Shown one piece after another: positions 1 to 8,267 of a stretch of 64,000 bases of DNA. Both the position numbers and the translations under genes were made by a program. The stretch comes from Actinomadura sp. KC216 (lineage in GTDB: Bacteria > Actinomycetota > Actinomycetes > Streptosporangiales > Streptosporangiaceae). Every line of letters begins with the position of its first letter. Position 1 is the stretch's first letter. The notes beneath the pieces were generated by a model. That model was given only the letters and a program-made list of their open reading frames with translations, was not told the DNA's origin and searched no databases. The stretch spans positions 26,844 through 90,843 of the forward strand of contig NZ_SMJX01000001.1 in NCBI RefSeq assembly GCF_004348535.1, read 5' to 3'.

Positions 1-1008
1 CTCGGCGAGGCCGTAGCCCGCGGCCTGGGTGTGCTCGGGGAGCCCGCACCCGGCGAAGGCCGCCTCGAACTCCGCCATGCTCGCGGGACGCACCTGCTCG
101 CCGCCGCTGAGCAGGTCCTTGAGCGAGCTCAGGTCGAGCCCCTCCCTGCGGTCCCCGGTGACCCGGCGCACGCACAGGTCGAGGGCGAAGTTCGGCGCGG
201 CCGTGTAGGTCCCCCGGTACCGGGTGATGACGTCGAGCCAGCGGCGCGGATCCTGGACGAACGCCCAGGCGGTGAGGTGCACGGCGTGGGCGCCGACGCT
301 GGCCGGCATCAGCAGCCCGACGACGAGGCCCAGGTCGTGGAAGAACGGCAGCCAGGAGACCACGACGCCGTGCCCGGAGAACTCGCCGCGGCTGCGGGTC
401 TGCCAGCACGCCGTGACGATGTTCCGGTGCGTGACGCGCACACCGGCCGGGCGGCTGGTGGAGCCGGAGGTGTACTGCAGATAGGCGACCTGGTCGAGAG
501 CGACCTCGGGCGCGCGCCACTGCTCGGCCACGCCCGCGGGGATCTCGTCGACGGGGATCACCTGCTGCACGGTGTGGTCGGGGAACTCGTCCAGGAACGC
601 GTCGACCGTCCCCCTGCCCGCGACCGTGCTGAGGACGTACCGCGGGCCGCAGTCGGCGAGCACGGAGCGGAGGCGGTCGCCCTGGCGCCCGTCCGGCGGG
701 AACAGCGGCACGGCCAGGACACCGGCGTAGAGGCAACCGAAGAACGCGACGACGTACGAGGCGTCCTGGGGAAGCAGGAGCGCGACCCGGTCACCGGGGA
801 CGGTCAGCGCCTGCAGCTCGGCGGCGACCGCCCGCGCCCGCAGGTCCAGCTCGCCGAAGGTCAGCGCGGCCGCCTCCGACCGGCGGCCGCCGGCGAACTC
901 GACGAAGGTGAAGGCCGGCGCCGCCGGATCGTGCCGGGCGAGCCGGCGCAGCACGTCGACCATGGATTCGCTCAGGTCGACGTCGGACGCCTCCAGCGAA
1001 ATCGTCAT
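1..1008 (-). CDS. Fatty-acyl-AMP ligase (FAAL), 3' end cut by window edge
   Basis: Activates a fatty acid as acyl-adenylate for loading onto an acyl carrier protein of a PKS/NRPS or onto CoA. The 336 visible residues read from an ATG at 1008. They contain the adenylation core motif QYTSGSTSRPAGVRVTHRN and the FAAL-type signature WLPFFHDLGLVVG, both intact. The reading frame is open to the left edge, so the C-terminal subdomain (GDLG and the catalytic Lys) is not seen. It is transcribed away from the reductase at 1346, with a 337-bp shared upstream region between them. The family call is firm; FAAL rather than acyl-CoA ligase is inferred from the HDLG motif and local context. Confidence 0.85.
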   Translation of the reverse strand, partial: MTISLEASDVDLSESMVDVLRRLARHDPAAPAFTFVEFAGGRRSEAAALTFGELDLRARAVAAELQALTVPGDRVALLLPQDASYVVAFFGCLYAGVLAVPLFPPDGRQGDRLRSVLADCGPRYVLSTVAGRGTVDAFLDEFPDHTVQQVIPVDEIPAGVAEQWRAPEVALDQVAYLQYTSGSTSRPAGVRVTHRNIVTACWQTRSRGEFSGHGVVVSWLPFFHDLGLVVGLLMPASVGAHAVHLTAWAFVQDPRRWLDVITRYRGTYTAAPNFALDLCVRRVTGDRREGLDLSSLKDLLSGGEQVRPASMAEFEAAFAGCGLPEHTQAAGYGLAE

Positions 1009-1345
1009 CGCCAATTCCACCTCGAATCCATAGCCAGGTCAGACATGCGCACGATCCTTCCAGTGCGATCACATATATGCCATCTATCCTTGTCTATACA
1101 CCCATTGATATAGAGCCTTGGCGGCGGCCCTTCATTGGCTCGCAAGGGGTTGACACGACGCCGTGAACCTGGCGAATCTTGCTACGTTCAGGACACTTCC
1201 AAATGCGGGATCGAATCGCCATCGCCGAGCCCCGGCATATTTGCAATGGACGGATATCCAGGAAAGGCGGCTCCCGCCCGCGCGCCCGGCACAGGGGCCT
1301 GCGCGTCCGGCACAGGAGGACGACCACGATGCACAGGGGAACGAC
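1009..1345. promoter_or_regulatory. Divergent intergenic region between FAAL and CCR
   Basis: A 337-bp stretch without a convincing gene, between two divergent starts. It is clearly more AT-rich around 1015-1110 than its flanks, as expected for two back-to-back promoters. No operator repeat was identified by eye. An in-frame extension of the reductase upstream of 1346 exists but has Pro/Arg-rich non-family sequence and is not believed. Confidence 0.4.
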
Positions 1346-2692
1346 ATGGACCCGATGACCGAGGCCCTGCTGGGCGACGCCCCGGCGGAAGTGCTGGAAC
1401 GGACTCCCGTGCCGGACGAGTACACCGCCCTGCACCTGCGCGCCGAGGACGTCGGCATGTTCAGCGGCGTCACGGGCGACAAGGACGTGCGCGCGTCGCT
1501 GCGCGTCGGCCCGGTGCCCATGCCCGACCTCGCCCCGGACGAGGTGCTGGTCGCGGTGATGGCCAGCGCGGTCAACTACAACACCGTGTGGTCGGCGATG
1601 TTCGAGCCGGTGCCGACCTTCGAGTTCCTGAAGCGCCTCGGCCGCACCGGCGGCCACGCGGCCCGCCACGACCGGCCCTACCAGGTGGTGGGCTCGGACG
1701 CCGCGGGCGTCATCGTCCGCGTCGGGGACGGGGTCAGGCGCTGGCGGGTCGGCGACCGGGTGGTGGTCAGCCCCGTCCACGTCGACGACCAGGAGTCCGG
1801 CACGCACGACGACGGGATGCTCGGCGCCGAGATGCGCGCCTGGGGCTTCGAGACGAACTTCGGCGGCCTCGCGCGCTACGGCGTCGTGCGCGCGAGCCAG
1901 CTCATCCCCAAGCCCGCGCATCTGACGTGGGAGGAGGCCGCGTGCATCCCGCTGTGCGGGGGAACCGCCTACCGCATGCTGGTCAGCCAGAACGGCGCCC
2001 GCATGAAGCAGGGCGACACGGTGCTGATCTGGGGGGCCACCGGCGGGCTCGGCGCGTTCGCGGTCCAGATGGTGCGGAACGGGGGAGGGATCGCCGTCGG
2101 CGTGGTCGGCTCGTCCCGCAAGGCCGAGCGGCTGCGGGCGCTGGGCTGCGACGTGATCCTCGACCGCAACGACTTCGGCATCGGCGGCGACGACCCGGGC
2201 CCGGAGGAGACCATCCGGCTCGGCAAGGGCCTCGGGAGGGCCATCCGGGCCGAGACCGGGGGAGATCCGGACATCGTCTTCGACTACGTCGGCCGGGCGA
2301 CATTCGGCCTGTCGGTCTTCCTCGCCGCGCGCGGCGGCACCGTGGTCACCTGCGGTTCGAGCACGGGCTATCAGCACCGGTACGACAACCGCTACCTGTG
2401 GATGAACCTCAAGCGGGTCATCGGCAGCCACGGGGCGAACCTGCGCGAGCAGTGGGAGTGTATGCGGCTGTTCGAGCGCGGCCGGCTGATGCCGACGCTG
2501 TCGCGGATCTACCCGCTGGACGAGGCCGCCGAAGCCGTCCGGCTCGTCCAGCGGAACGCCCATATCGGAAAGGTGGGCGTGCTGTGCATGGCCCCCGAAT
2601 CCGGCCTGGGCGTCACCGACGAGCGGTTGCGCGACCGCATCGGCCCGGACCGGCTCAACCCCCTTCTCGAAACGCCCGTGCCGGTCGGCTGA
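1346..2692 (+). CDS. ccr: Crotonyl-CoA carboxylase/reductase (CCR family)
   Basis: Reductive carboxylation of an alpha,beta-unsaturated acyl-CoA with NADPH and CO2, giving ethylmalonyl-CoA or a longer alkylmalonyl-CoA extender unit. The protein is 448 aa, normal for the family. The N-terminal part reads DEYTALHLRAEDVGMF, and the NADPH-binding region is WGATGGLGAFAVQM near residue 229. The residues known from Kitasatospora ECR to hold CO2 have counterparts here: Asn79 (VNYNTVW), Phe168-Glu169 (WGFETNFGG) and His362 (GSHGAN). The ATG at 1346 was chosen because AGGGGA lies just upstream and the family N-terminus begins here. It stands between two acyl-AMP ligases, suggesting an extender-unit supply role for a PKS to the left; that role is inferred. 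Confidence 0.9.
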   Translation: MDPMTEALLGDAPAEVLERTPVPDEYTALHLRAEDVGMFSGVTGDKDVRASLRVGPVPMPDLAPDEVLVAVMASAVNYNTVWSAMFEPVPTFEFLKRLGRTGGHAARHDRPYQVVGSDAAGVIVRVGDGVRRWRVGDRVVVSPVHVDDQESGTHDDGMLGAEMRAWGFETNFGGLARYGVVRASQLIPKPAHLTWEEAACIPLCGGTAYRMLVSQNGARMKQGDTVLIWGATGGLGAFAVQMVRNGGGIAVGVVGSSRKAERLRALGCDVILDRNDFGIGGDDPGPEETIRLGKGLGRAIRAETGGDPDIVFDYVGRATFGLSVFLAARGGTVVTCGSSTGYQHRYDNRYLWMNLKRVIGSHGANLREQWECMRLFERGRLMPTLSRIYPLDEAAEAVRLVQRNAHIGKVGVLCMAPESGLGVTDERLRDRIGPDRLNPLLETPVPVG

Positions 2693-2752
2693 CCGCGTTA
2701 GGCAAATGCATCAAGGCGCGCATATAGCGCGGATATAGGAGGGCCCCCAATA

Positions 2753-3619
2753 GTGAGCGTGGAACAGATCGGTATCCGTGGAAGGAGCCGGTGGATGCAT
2801 GCTCGCGACAGGAAACAACCGACCCGGTCACACGGTCGTCAGCTGATGGATGCGGGGAGGCCGGGACCGGGACCGGCCATCAGGGTCCTCATCGCCGATG
2901 GCGATCCGGCGGGCCGGCGGACGCTGCGGAGCCTCCTCGCGCCGGTGGCCGATGTCGAGGTCGTCGGCGAGGCGGCGGACGGCGTCGCGGCGGTCGACCT
3001 GGCGGGACGGACCGTGCCCGACGTCGTCCTCATGGACCTCGGCATGCCGCAGATGGGCGGGACGGCGGCCATCCGGCGGATCCTGACCGCCCCCACCATG
3101 CCGCAGGCGGTGATCGCGATGAGCGCGGACATCGATGACGACCAGCTCTTCGACGTGCTGCAGGCGGGCGTGTCCGGCTTCCTGCTGAAGGACGGCGATC
3201 CCGCGGTCCTGGCCGAGGCGATCAGGAGGACCCACCGCGGGCACGGCCTGCTGGACCCGCTGGTGACGCGGCGGGTCATCGAACGGCTCGCCGTGCTCTC
3301 GCCGCTGCCGCTGTCCCCCGAGCTCCGCAGCCTCACCGCTCGGGAGGACGACGTGCTGTCCCTCCTCGCGCAGGGGCACAGCAACCGCGCGATCGCGAGC
3401 ATCCTGAAGATCGGCGAGGGGACCGTGAAGATCCACGTCAATCACGTGCTCGCCAAGCTGAACCTGCGCTCGCGGGTCCAGGCGGCCATCTACGCGATCG
3501 AGCACGGCGTCATCGTCCGGGGGCGGGGCATCGCGGCCGACCGCGGCGGTGACGGACGTTCCGGCCGCGCCGTCGCCGTCCCTGAATCCGCGGGCCTTTC
3601 CCGCGCGGTCGCGTCGTGA
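2753..3619 (+). CDS. Orphan NarL/LuxR-type response regulator
   Basis: DNA-binding two-component regulator of 288 aa. The receiver domain spans about residues 43-160: IRVLIADGDPAGRR supplies the acidic pocket, VVLMDLGMP the phosphoacceptor Asp, and GFLLKD the conserved Lys. The LuxR helix-turn-helix lies near residues 190-250 (SLTAREDDVLSLLAQGHSN, GTVKIHVNHVLAKL). The GTG at 2753 is preceded by AGGAGGG at proper spacing; it gives a 40-residue N-terminal extension, so a shorter start is possible. No histidine kinase is adjacent. It follows ccr by 60 bp on the same strand and may be cotranscribed. Confidence 0.85.
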   Translation: MSVEQIGIRGRSRWMHARDRKQPTRSHGRQLMDAGRPGPGPAIRVLIADGDPAGRRTLRSLLAPVADVEVVGEAADGVAAVDLAGRTVPDVVLMDLGMPQMGGTAAIRRILTAPTMPQAVIAMSADIDDDQLFDVLQAGVSGFLLKDGDPAVLAEAIRRTHRGHGLLDPLVTRRVIERLAVLSPLPLSPELRSLTAREDDVLSLLAQGHSNRAIASILKIGEGTVKIHVNHVLAKLNLRSRVQAAIYAIEHGVIVRGRGIAADRGGDGRSGRAVAVPESAGLSRAVAS

Positions 3620-3675
3620 CCGTCGCACCTCCGATGGTTCTTGGAGCGCAGCTCCGATAGAGCGTCGCCTCGCCG

Positions 3676-3711
3676 AGCAGTGCGGTCAGGTTCGTCCATG
3701 ACCGCACTGCT
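3676..3711 (+). terminator. Hairpin terminator after the response regulator
   Basis: Perfect 13-bp inverted repeat: AGCAGTGCGGTCA at 3676-3688 and TGACCGCACTGCT at 3699-3711, with a 10-nt loop. It lies 57 bp beyond the response-regulator stop and is followed by TTCG rather than a long T tract, as is usual in actinomycetes. Confidence 0.65.
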
Positions 3712-4094
3712 TTCGCGTTCGCCCACCCCCTGCGGGGCCGGGCGCCCCTCCCGCGCGCCCCGGTGGCACGCGTCACGCATTTCTCTTTCCCGGATACGTT
3801 CCGTTATTCCGATCCGGATTCGGATCCGGCCGGTCCCGGCGTGTTTGGTTGATGGTTCACAGAACTGCTGAGAAGCGGTTAGCGAACGGTAAGCCAAGGT
3901 CGATGACAATGGATCCGGGCGGTCAAGGACGGGGCTATCGGGGCGGGGATGAAATCTGTGTTCGGTGCGCCACTCGGAGTGCGCGAAACGCTAATCATGA
4001 GTTTTTCTCGGGCTTTGGCCCGGTCGGCGTCATCGCCCGCTGGCAGTTGGAACGTTGCTGGTCAGCGCGTCGAAGTTCGGGGAGGACACGGCAA
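3712..4094. promoter_or_regulatory. Leader region of the degenerate acyl-AMP ligase
   Basis: About 380 bp between the hairpin terminator and the ATG at 4095. The frame of the downstream gene stays open back to about 3849, but that extension lacks adenylation-family features. The stretch is AT-enriched near 3780-4000, consistent with a promoter. Nothing else recognised. Confidence 0.35.
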
Positions 4095-6077
4095 ATGACC
4101 TCGTTTGACGAAACGGTGATGGGTCGAGTCGTCGGCCATGCGCTCCGGAACCCCGAGAGCCTGGCGGTGGTGTTCGCCTCCGGCCCGGACGACCCGCTTT
4201 CGGCCGAAGCCCTCTCGTACGCGGAACTCGATCGCGGCGCCCGGGCGATGGCCGCATACCTGCAAAGGCAGGTCGAACCGGGTGACCGCGTCCTTGTGCT
4301 GCACCGGCCGGGGATCGAATTCGTGAAGAGCTTCGCCGGCTGCCTGTACGCGGGTGCCGTGCCGATCGCCTGCCCCGTGCCGGAAGAATCCGGGCACCAC
4401 CTGGCGCGGGCGACCGGCATCGCCCTGGACGCCTCGCCCCGGGTGGCGCTCACCGACCCGGCGCACTTGCCGATCGTCCACGCGTGGGCCGACCAGGACG
4501 GGCTCGGCCGGATCGGCTGCCTGTCGAGCGACGGGGCGGCGGACCTGGCGCCCGCCCAGTGGAAGCAGCCCCGGCTCGCGGCGGACGACACCGCGTTGCT
4601 GCAGTACACGTCCATGACGGGCGCCGATCACCGCGGTGTGGCGGTCTCGCACCGGAACCTGACCGGCAACGCGGCGCGGGCGGCGCGCCTTCTGGGCTGG
4701 GGGTCGGGGATGCGGTTAAGCGCCTGGTTCCCCCTGCATCACGCCACGGGCCTGATCGCCTTCCTTGAGGCGCTCGTCCTCGGTGCCACCACCGTGCAGA
4801 TGGCGTCCGCCGACCCGGCCCGGCATCCGTCAGGCTGGCTGGACATCATCGACCGCTACGGCGTCGACGTCGCCATCGCGCCCGACACCGGCTACGAGCG
4901 GTGCGCCGGTCAGGTGAGCGACGACGAGCTGGCCCGGCTCGACCTGTCCCGGTGGCGGCAGGCGGTCGCCATCGGGCGGCCGGTGCGGGCGAAGACCATC
5001 GCCGACTTCGCCGAGCGCTTCACGAAGGCCGGGTTCCGCCCGGAGGCGTTCGCGGCCGCGTACAGCCGGGCCGAGGCCACCATGATCGTCACGGGTGGTC
5101 GCGCTGGCGGGGCGCCGCGCGTGCTGCCCGTCTGCGTGGAGAGCCTGCAGCGGGGACGTCTCGTCGAGGTGGACGAGGAGGCGGGCGGCCTGGAGCTGGT
5201 CGCCCACGGGCCGGCGGACGGGGACGACATCCGGATCGTCGACCCCGCCTCCGGAAGGGCGCAACCGGCGGGGGCCATCGGAGAGGTCTGGACGCGCGTC
5301 CCAGGAGTGACCAGGGGCCACTGGCGCTCGGACCCGGTGGAACGACCGCCCTTCCCGGCGACCGCACCCCAGGACGAGGGCGAGGCCGCGGCGCAGGGTG
5401 AGGGTCCGGTTCATGACGGCTTCCTGCGGACCGGGGATCTCGGCGCCGTCCACGCCGGTGAGCTCTACCTCGTCGGGAAGCGGGACGAGCGCCTGGTCAT
5501 CGGCGGCCGCACGATCCATCCCGAGGCGATCGAGCAGCAGGTCCGGCGGCTGGGCGGCCTGCTCGCCCAGGAGGTCCACCGGGTGTTCACGATCCCCCTG
5601 GGCAAGGAGATCGCGGTGGTCCTGGAGCTGGACGGCGACACGACCGGCCAGGACGTCGTGCCCCGGTTGACGAGCGTCGTGCGGACGCGGCTCGGGGGAT
5701 ACTCCCGGTTGCCGGTCGCCGACGTGGTCATCGTGCCGTGCGGCACGCTCTGCGGCCGCACGGGATCGGGGCTGAGCCATGACCTGATCAGCCACCTGTT
5801 CGCGGCCGACGCGCTGGTGCCGCTGCTCGACGAGCTCGGCCGCAGGTCACGCGTCCGGCCGGTCCCGGGACTCCACCGGGTCGCCGCCGGACCCGTACCC
5901 GCGCCGGCGGCGCGGGTAGGGGGCCTGTGCTCAGCCGGTCTCCAGCGTCCGGTCGGCGGGCTGGAAGAGTCGGTTCAGCGACGCCCAGCGCTCCTCCGAG
6001 CTCTCGTCGCGAACCGCGAGGTCGAAGCCCACGGCGCGGATCAGATCGTGGAAGGCGTACCAGGCGTGGTTCGGTGA
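4095..6077 (+). CDS. Degenerate FAAL-like adenylation protein
   Basis: 660-aa acyl-AMP-ligase-fold protein with key motifs altered. The phosphate-binding loop, normally QYTSGSTGxPKGV, reads QYTSMTGADHRGV; the HDMG motif reads PLHHATGLI; and the C-terminal Lys motif is replaced by GTLCGRTGSG. TGDLG and VGKRDERLVIGGRTIHPEAIE are still recognisable. It may therefore have lost adenylation activity or act as an acyl carrier or partner of the intact FAAL at 1-1008. The ATG at 4095 has GGGGAGGA upstream. The last 147 nt overlap the convergent SARP gene, and the C-terminal 80 residues look unlike the family, so the frame near 5850 may be shifted. Codon 208 is TTA (4716-4718), a possible bldA-dependence mark. 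Confidence 0.75.
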   Translation: MTSFDETVMGRVVGHALRNPESLAVVFASGPDDPLSAEALSYAELDRGARAMAAYLQRQVEPGDRVLVLHRPGIEFVKSFAGCLYAGAVPIACPVPEESGHHLARATGIALDASPRVALTDPAHLPIVHAWADQDGLGRIGCLSSDGAADLAPAQWKQPRLAADDTALLQYTSMTGADHRGVAVSHRNLTGNAARAARLLGWGSGMRLSAWFPLHHATGLIAFLEALVLGATTVQMASADPARHPSGWLDIIDRYGVDVAIAPDTGYERCAGQVSDDELARLDLSRWRQAVAIGRPVRAKTIADFAERFTKAGFRPEAFAAAYSRAEATMIVTGGRAGGAPRVLPVCVESLQRGRLVEVDEEAGGLELVAHGPADGDDIRIVDPASGRAQPAGAIGEVWTRVPGVTRGHWRSDPVERPPFPATAPQDEGEAAAQGEGPVHDGFLRTGDLGAVHAGELYLVGKRDERLVIGGRTIHPEAIEQQVRRLGGLLAQEVHRVFTIPLGKEIAVVLELDGDTTGQDVVPRLTSVVRTRLGGYSRLPVADVVIVPCGTLCGRTGSGLSHDLISHLFAADALVPLLDELGRRSRVRPVPGLHRVAAGPVPAPAARVGGLCSAGLQRPVGGLEESVQRRPALLRALVANREVEAHGADQIVEGVPGVVR

Positions 6078-7808
6078 CCGGCCCTCGTTGACGGCCTCCA
6101 GCAGCCGCGCGTCGACGAGCTGCTCCACGAGCTCCCGCGCCCGCGCGATCCTCGCGTCCAGCGCGAGCGCGACGGTCCAGACCCCGAAGCGGGGGACGTC
6201 CAGCAGCGCCAGGAGCCGGAACGCCCGGCGGGCCGGTTCGGAGAGCAGGCAGTAGCTGTCCTCGATGCGGCCCCGGACCTCCAGGTCGGCGAGGGCCAGC
6301 TCGGTCAGGCGGTTCCGGCAGTCGGCGAGCGCGTCCGCGAACGAGCTCAGGGACCAGTGCGGCTTGGCCGCGAGCCGGCCCCCGGCGATCCGCACCGCCA
6401 GCGGCAACCCGCCGCAGGACGCCACGATCCGCTCCGCGGCGGTGTGCTCGGCCGTCACCCGTCCCATCCCGACGATCTTCGCCAGCAGCCCGAGCGCCTC
6501 GGCGGCGGAGAACATGGGCAGATCGATCAGCCGGGCGCCCTCGATCGCGGTCAGCCGCCGCCGGGTGGTGACGATGGCGGCGCTTCCGGTCCCGGCCGGG
6601 AGCAACGGCCTGAGCTGCTTCTCGTCGGCGACGTCATCGAACACCACGAGCACCCTGCGCCCATGCGTCCTGCTGCGGAACAGCCGGACGCGGGCGTCGA
6701 GCCCGTAGGGGATCTCGCGGGCCGGGACCCCCAGCCACTGCACCATCGTGCCGAGCACTTCGGCGGGGTCGGCCGGGCGCGGCCGCGAGCCCCGCAGATC
6801 GATGAAGAACCGCCCTTCGGGATACTCCCCGAGCGCGCGGTGCGCGGCGTGCACGGCCGTCGCCGTCTTGCCCACACCGGCGGCGCCGGAGATGACGACG
6901 CGGGGCTTGGGCTCCGATCCGGTCCCGGACGCCAGCAGCGTTCCGATGGACGTGACCTCCTGCCGCCGCCCGGTGAAGTCGGCGGTGTCCGGTGGCAGGT
7001 GGGTGGGCAGGGCGTCGGCGGCCCGGACCTCCGCCACGGCGGGACGGGGCGCCGCCCGGCGCGCCGGAAGGGCCAGCGAGACGTCGGTGGCCAGGATCCT
7101 CCGGTGGAGCTTCTCCAGCTCCGGGCCCGGGTCGATGCCCAGCTCCGCGGCGAGGATGCCGCGATGCTCCTGGTAGGTGGCCAGCGCCTCCGCGAGGCGG
7201 CCGCACCGGTACAGCGCGAGCATGAGGTGCCCGCGGGTCCGCTCCCGCAGCGGGTGCGTGGCGACCAGCCCGATGAGCTCGGGTATCAGCTCGTCGTGCC
7301 GGCCGAGGTCCATGTCGGCGCCGATGCGGTCCTCCAGCGTGGCGAGCTTGGCCTCCTCCAGTTGGGGGCGCCAGGCGTCGCCGAGGAACTCGGTGACACC
7401 GGACAGCGCGGGGCCGCGCCAGAGGGCCAGCGCCTCCCGGAGGACCCCCGCGGCCTCCGCCGCCCTGCCGGCCGACAACGCGGTCTGCCCACGGGACGCC
7501 AGCCGCTCGAACTCGACGAGGTCCACCCGCGCGGAGCCCGTCGCCATCACGTATCCGGGGGACTGCCTGCGGATCTCGACCGCGGAACCGAGCGTCCCGC
7601 GCAGCCTGGACACGTAGGTCTGGATCTGCGCGTTGGACGTCGCCGGCGGCTCGTCGCCCCACAGCGTCTCCGTCAGCTTGGCGTCGGAGACGACATGCCC
7701 GCGGGCCAGCACGAGCATCGCCAGGACGGTCCGCACCTTGGTGGCGCTCAGCCCGATCCGGCCGGTCGGGGTCCATACCTCCACCGGCCCGAGAAGCCGG
7801 ATGTCCAT
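5931..7808 (-). CDS. SARP-family transcriptional activator with BTAD and NB-ARC (AfsR-like)
   Basis: Pathway-type activator of 625 aa. It has an OmpR-like winged helix at the N-terminus (MDIRLLGPVEVW; TYVSRLRGTLG), then a bacterial transcriptional activation domain (about 100-245, ending ELGIDPGPELEKLHRRIL), then an NB-ARC ATPase with P-loop ISGAAGVGKTATAV and Walker B-like VLVVFDDV. The C-terminal TPR region of full-length AfsR is missing. The ATG at 7808 was chosen over the upstream GTG because GGTGGAG sits five bases before it. It converges on and overlaps the degenerate ligase gene. Likely activator of the left-hand biosynthetic genes; that target is inferred from position only. Confidence 0.9.
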   Translation of the reverse strand: MDIRLLGPVEVWTPTGRIGLSATKVRTVLAMLVLARGHVVSDAKLTETLWGDEPPATSNAQIQTYVSRLRGTLGSAVEIRRQSPGYVMATGSARVDLVEFERLASRGQTALSAGRAAEAAGVLREALALWRGPALSGVTEFLGDAWRPQLEEAKLATLEDRIGADMDLGRHDELIPELIGLVATHPLRERTRGHLMLALYRCGRLAEALATYQEHRGILAAELGIDPGPELEKLHRRILATDVSLALPARRAAPRPAVAEVRAADALPTHLPPDTADFTGRRQEVTSIGTLLASGTGSEPKPRVVISGAAGVGKTATAVHAAHRALGEYPEGRFFIDLRGSRPRPADPAEVLGTMVQWLGVPAREIPYGLDARVRLFRSRTHGRRVLVVFDDVADEKQLRPLLPAGTGSAAIVTTRRRLTAIEGARLIDLPMFSAAEALGLLAKIVGMGRVTAEHTAAERIVASCGGLPLAVRIAGGRLAAKPHWSLSSFADALADCRNRLTELALADLEVRGRIEDSYCLLSEPARRAFRLLALLDVPRFGVWTVALALDARIARARELVEQLVDARLLEAVNEGRSPNHAWYAFHDLIRAVGFDLAVRDESSEERWASLNRLFQPADRTLETG

Positions 7809-7866
7809 AGGCTCCACCAGTCACTGTTCAGGCCGTCCCACCATATCCGGGTCTGATCACGGGGGG

Positions 7867-7898
7867 CGGTGTGAGCCGCCCGGTCGCGGCTCACACCG
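7867..7898. promoter_or_regulatory. 12-bp perfect inverted repeat upstream of the SARP gene
   Basis: CGGTGTGAGCCG (7867-7878) and CGGCTCACACCG (7887-7898) are perfect complements with an 8-nt loop, about 60 bp upstream of the SARP ATG. No gene ends here, so an operator or 5'-UTR hairpin of the SARP gene is more likely than a terminator. The remaining intergenic region to 8267 holds no gene. Confidence 0.5.
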
Positions 7899-8267
7899 AG
7901 CGTGGGTTCGGCTCCCGATCGTTCACCAAGGCTTCACCCGCTGCCCTTCAACGCTCACCTGAATGGTCATGAACATGAGCGGCCCCGGATCATGTCCATT
8001 TCCTATTCGAGGCGGACGAACGCAGCAGGCCGGCCTGGTTCCATCATCCATAATCGTCGTCGTGCGGTGTTCTGGCCTGGCGCTAGGGATTGTCCAACGG
8101 CGGACTATACTCCTGCTATACGAATTGGTCGCGTTCTGTTCGTGCCCGGTGGCGGCGAGTGTTCCGTGCCCGTTGAGCTGGGGCGATGCTTCTTAAGAAT
8201 CACCGCGCCGAACGCCTGACGGCCGCCGAAGGCCCGGTATTGCCGCATAGGCAGGACGTCGGCGGCG

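Noticed and set aside
1094..2563. Long minus-strand open frame (about 490 codons) opposite the crotonyl-CoA reductase gene
   Set aside because: Pro/Arg/His-rich mirror frame of a high-GC gene; the plus strand carries a full family match.
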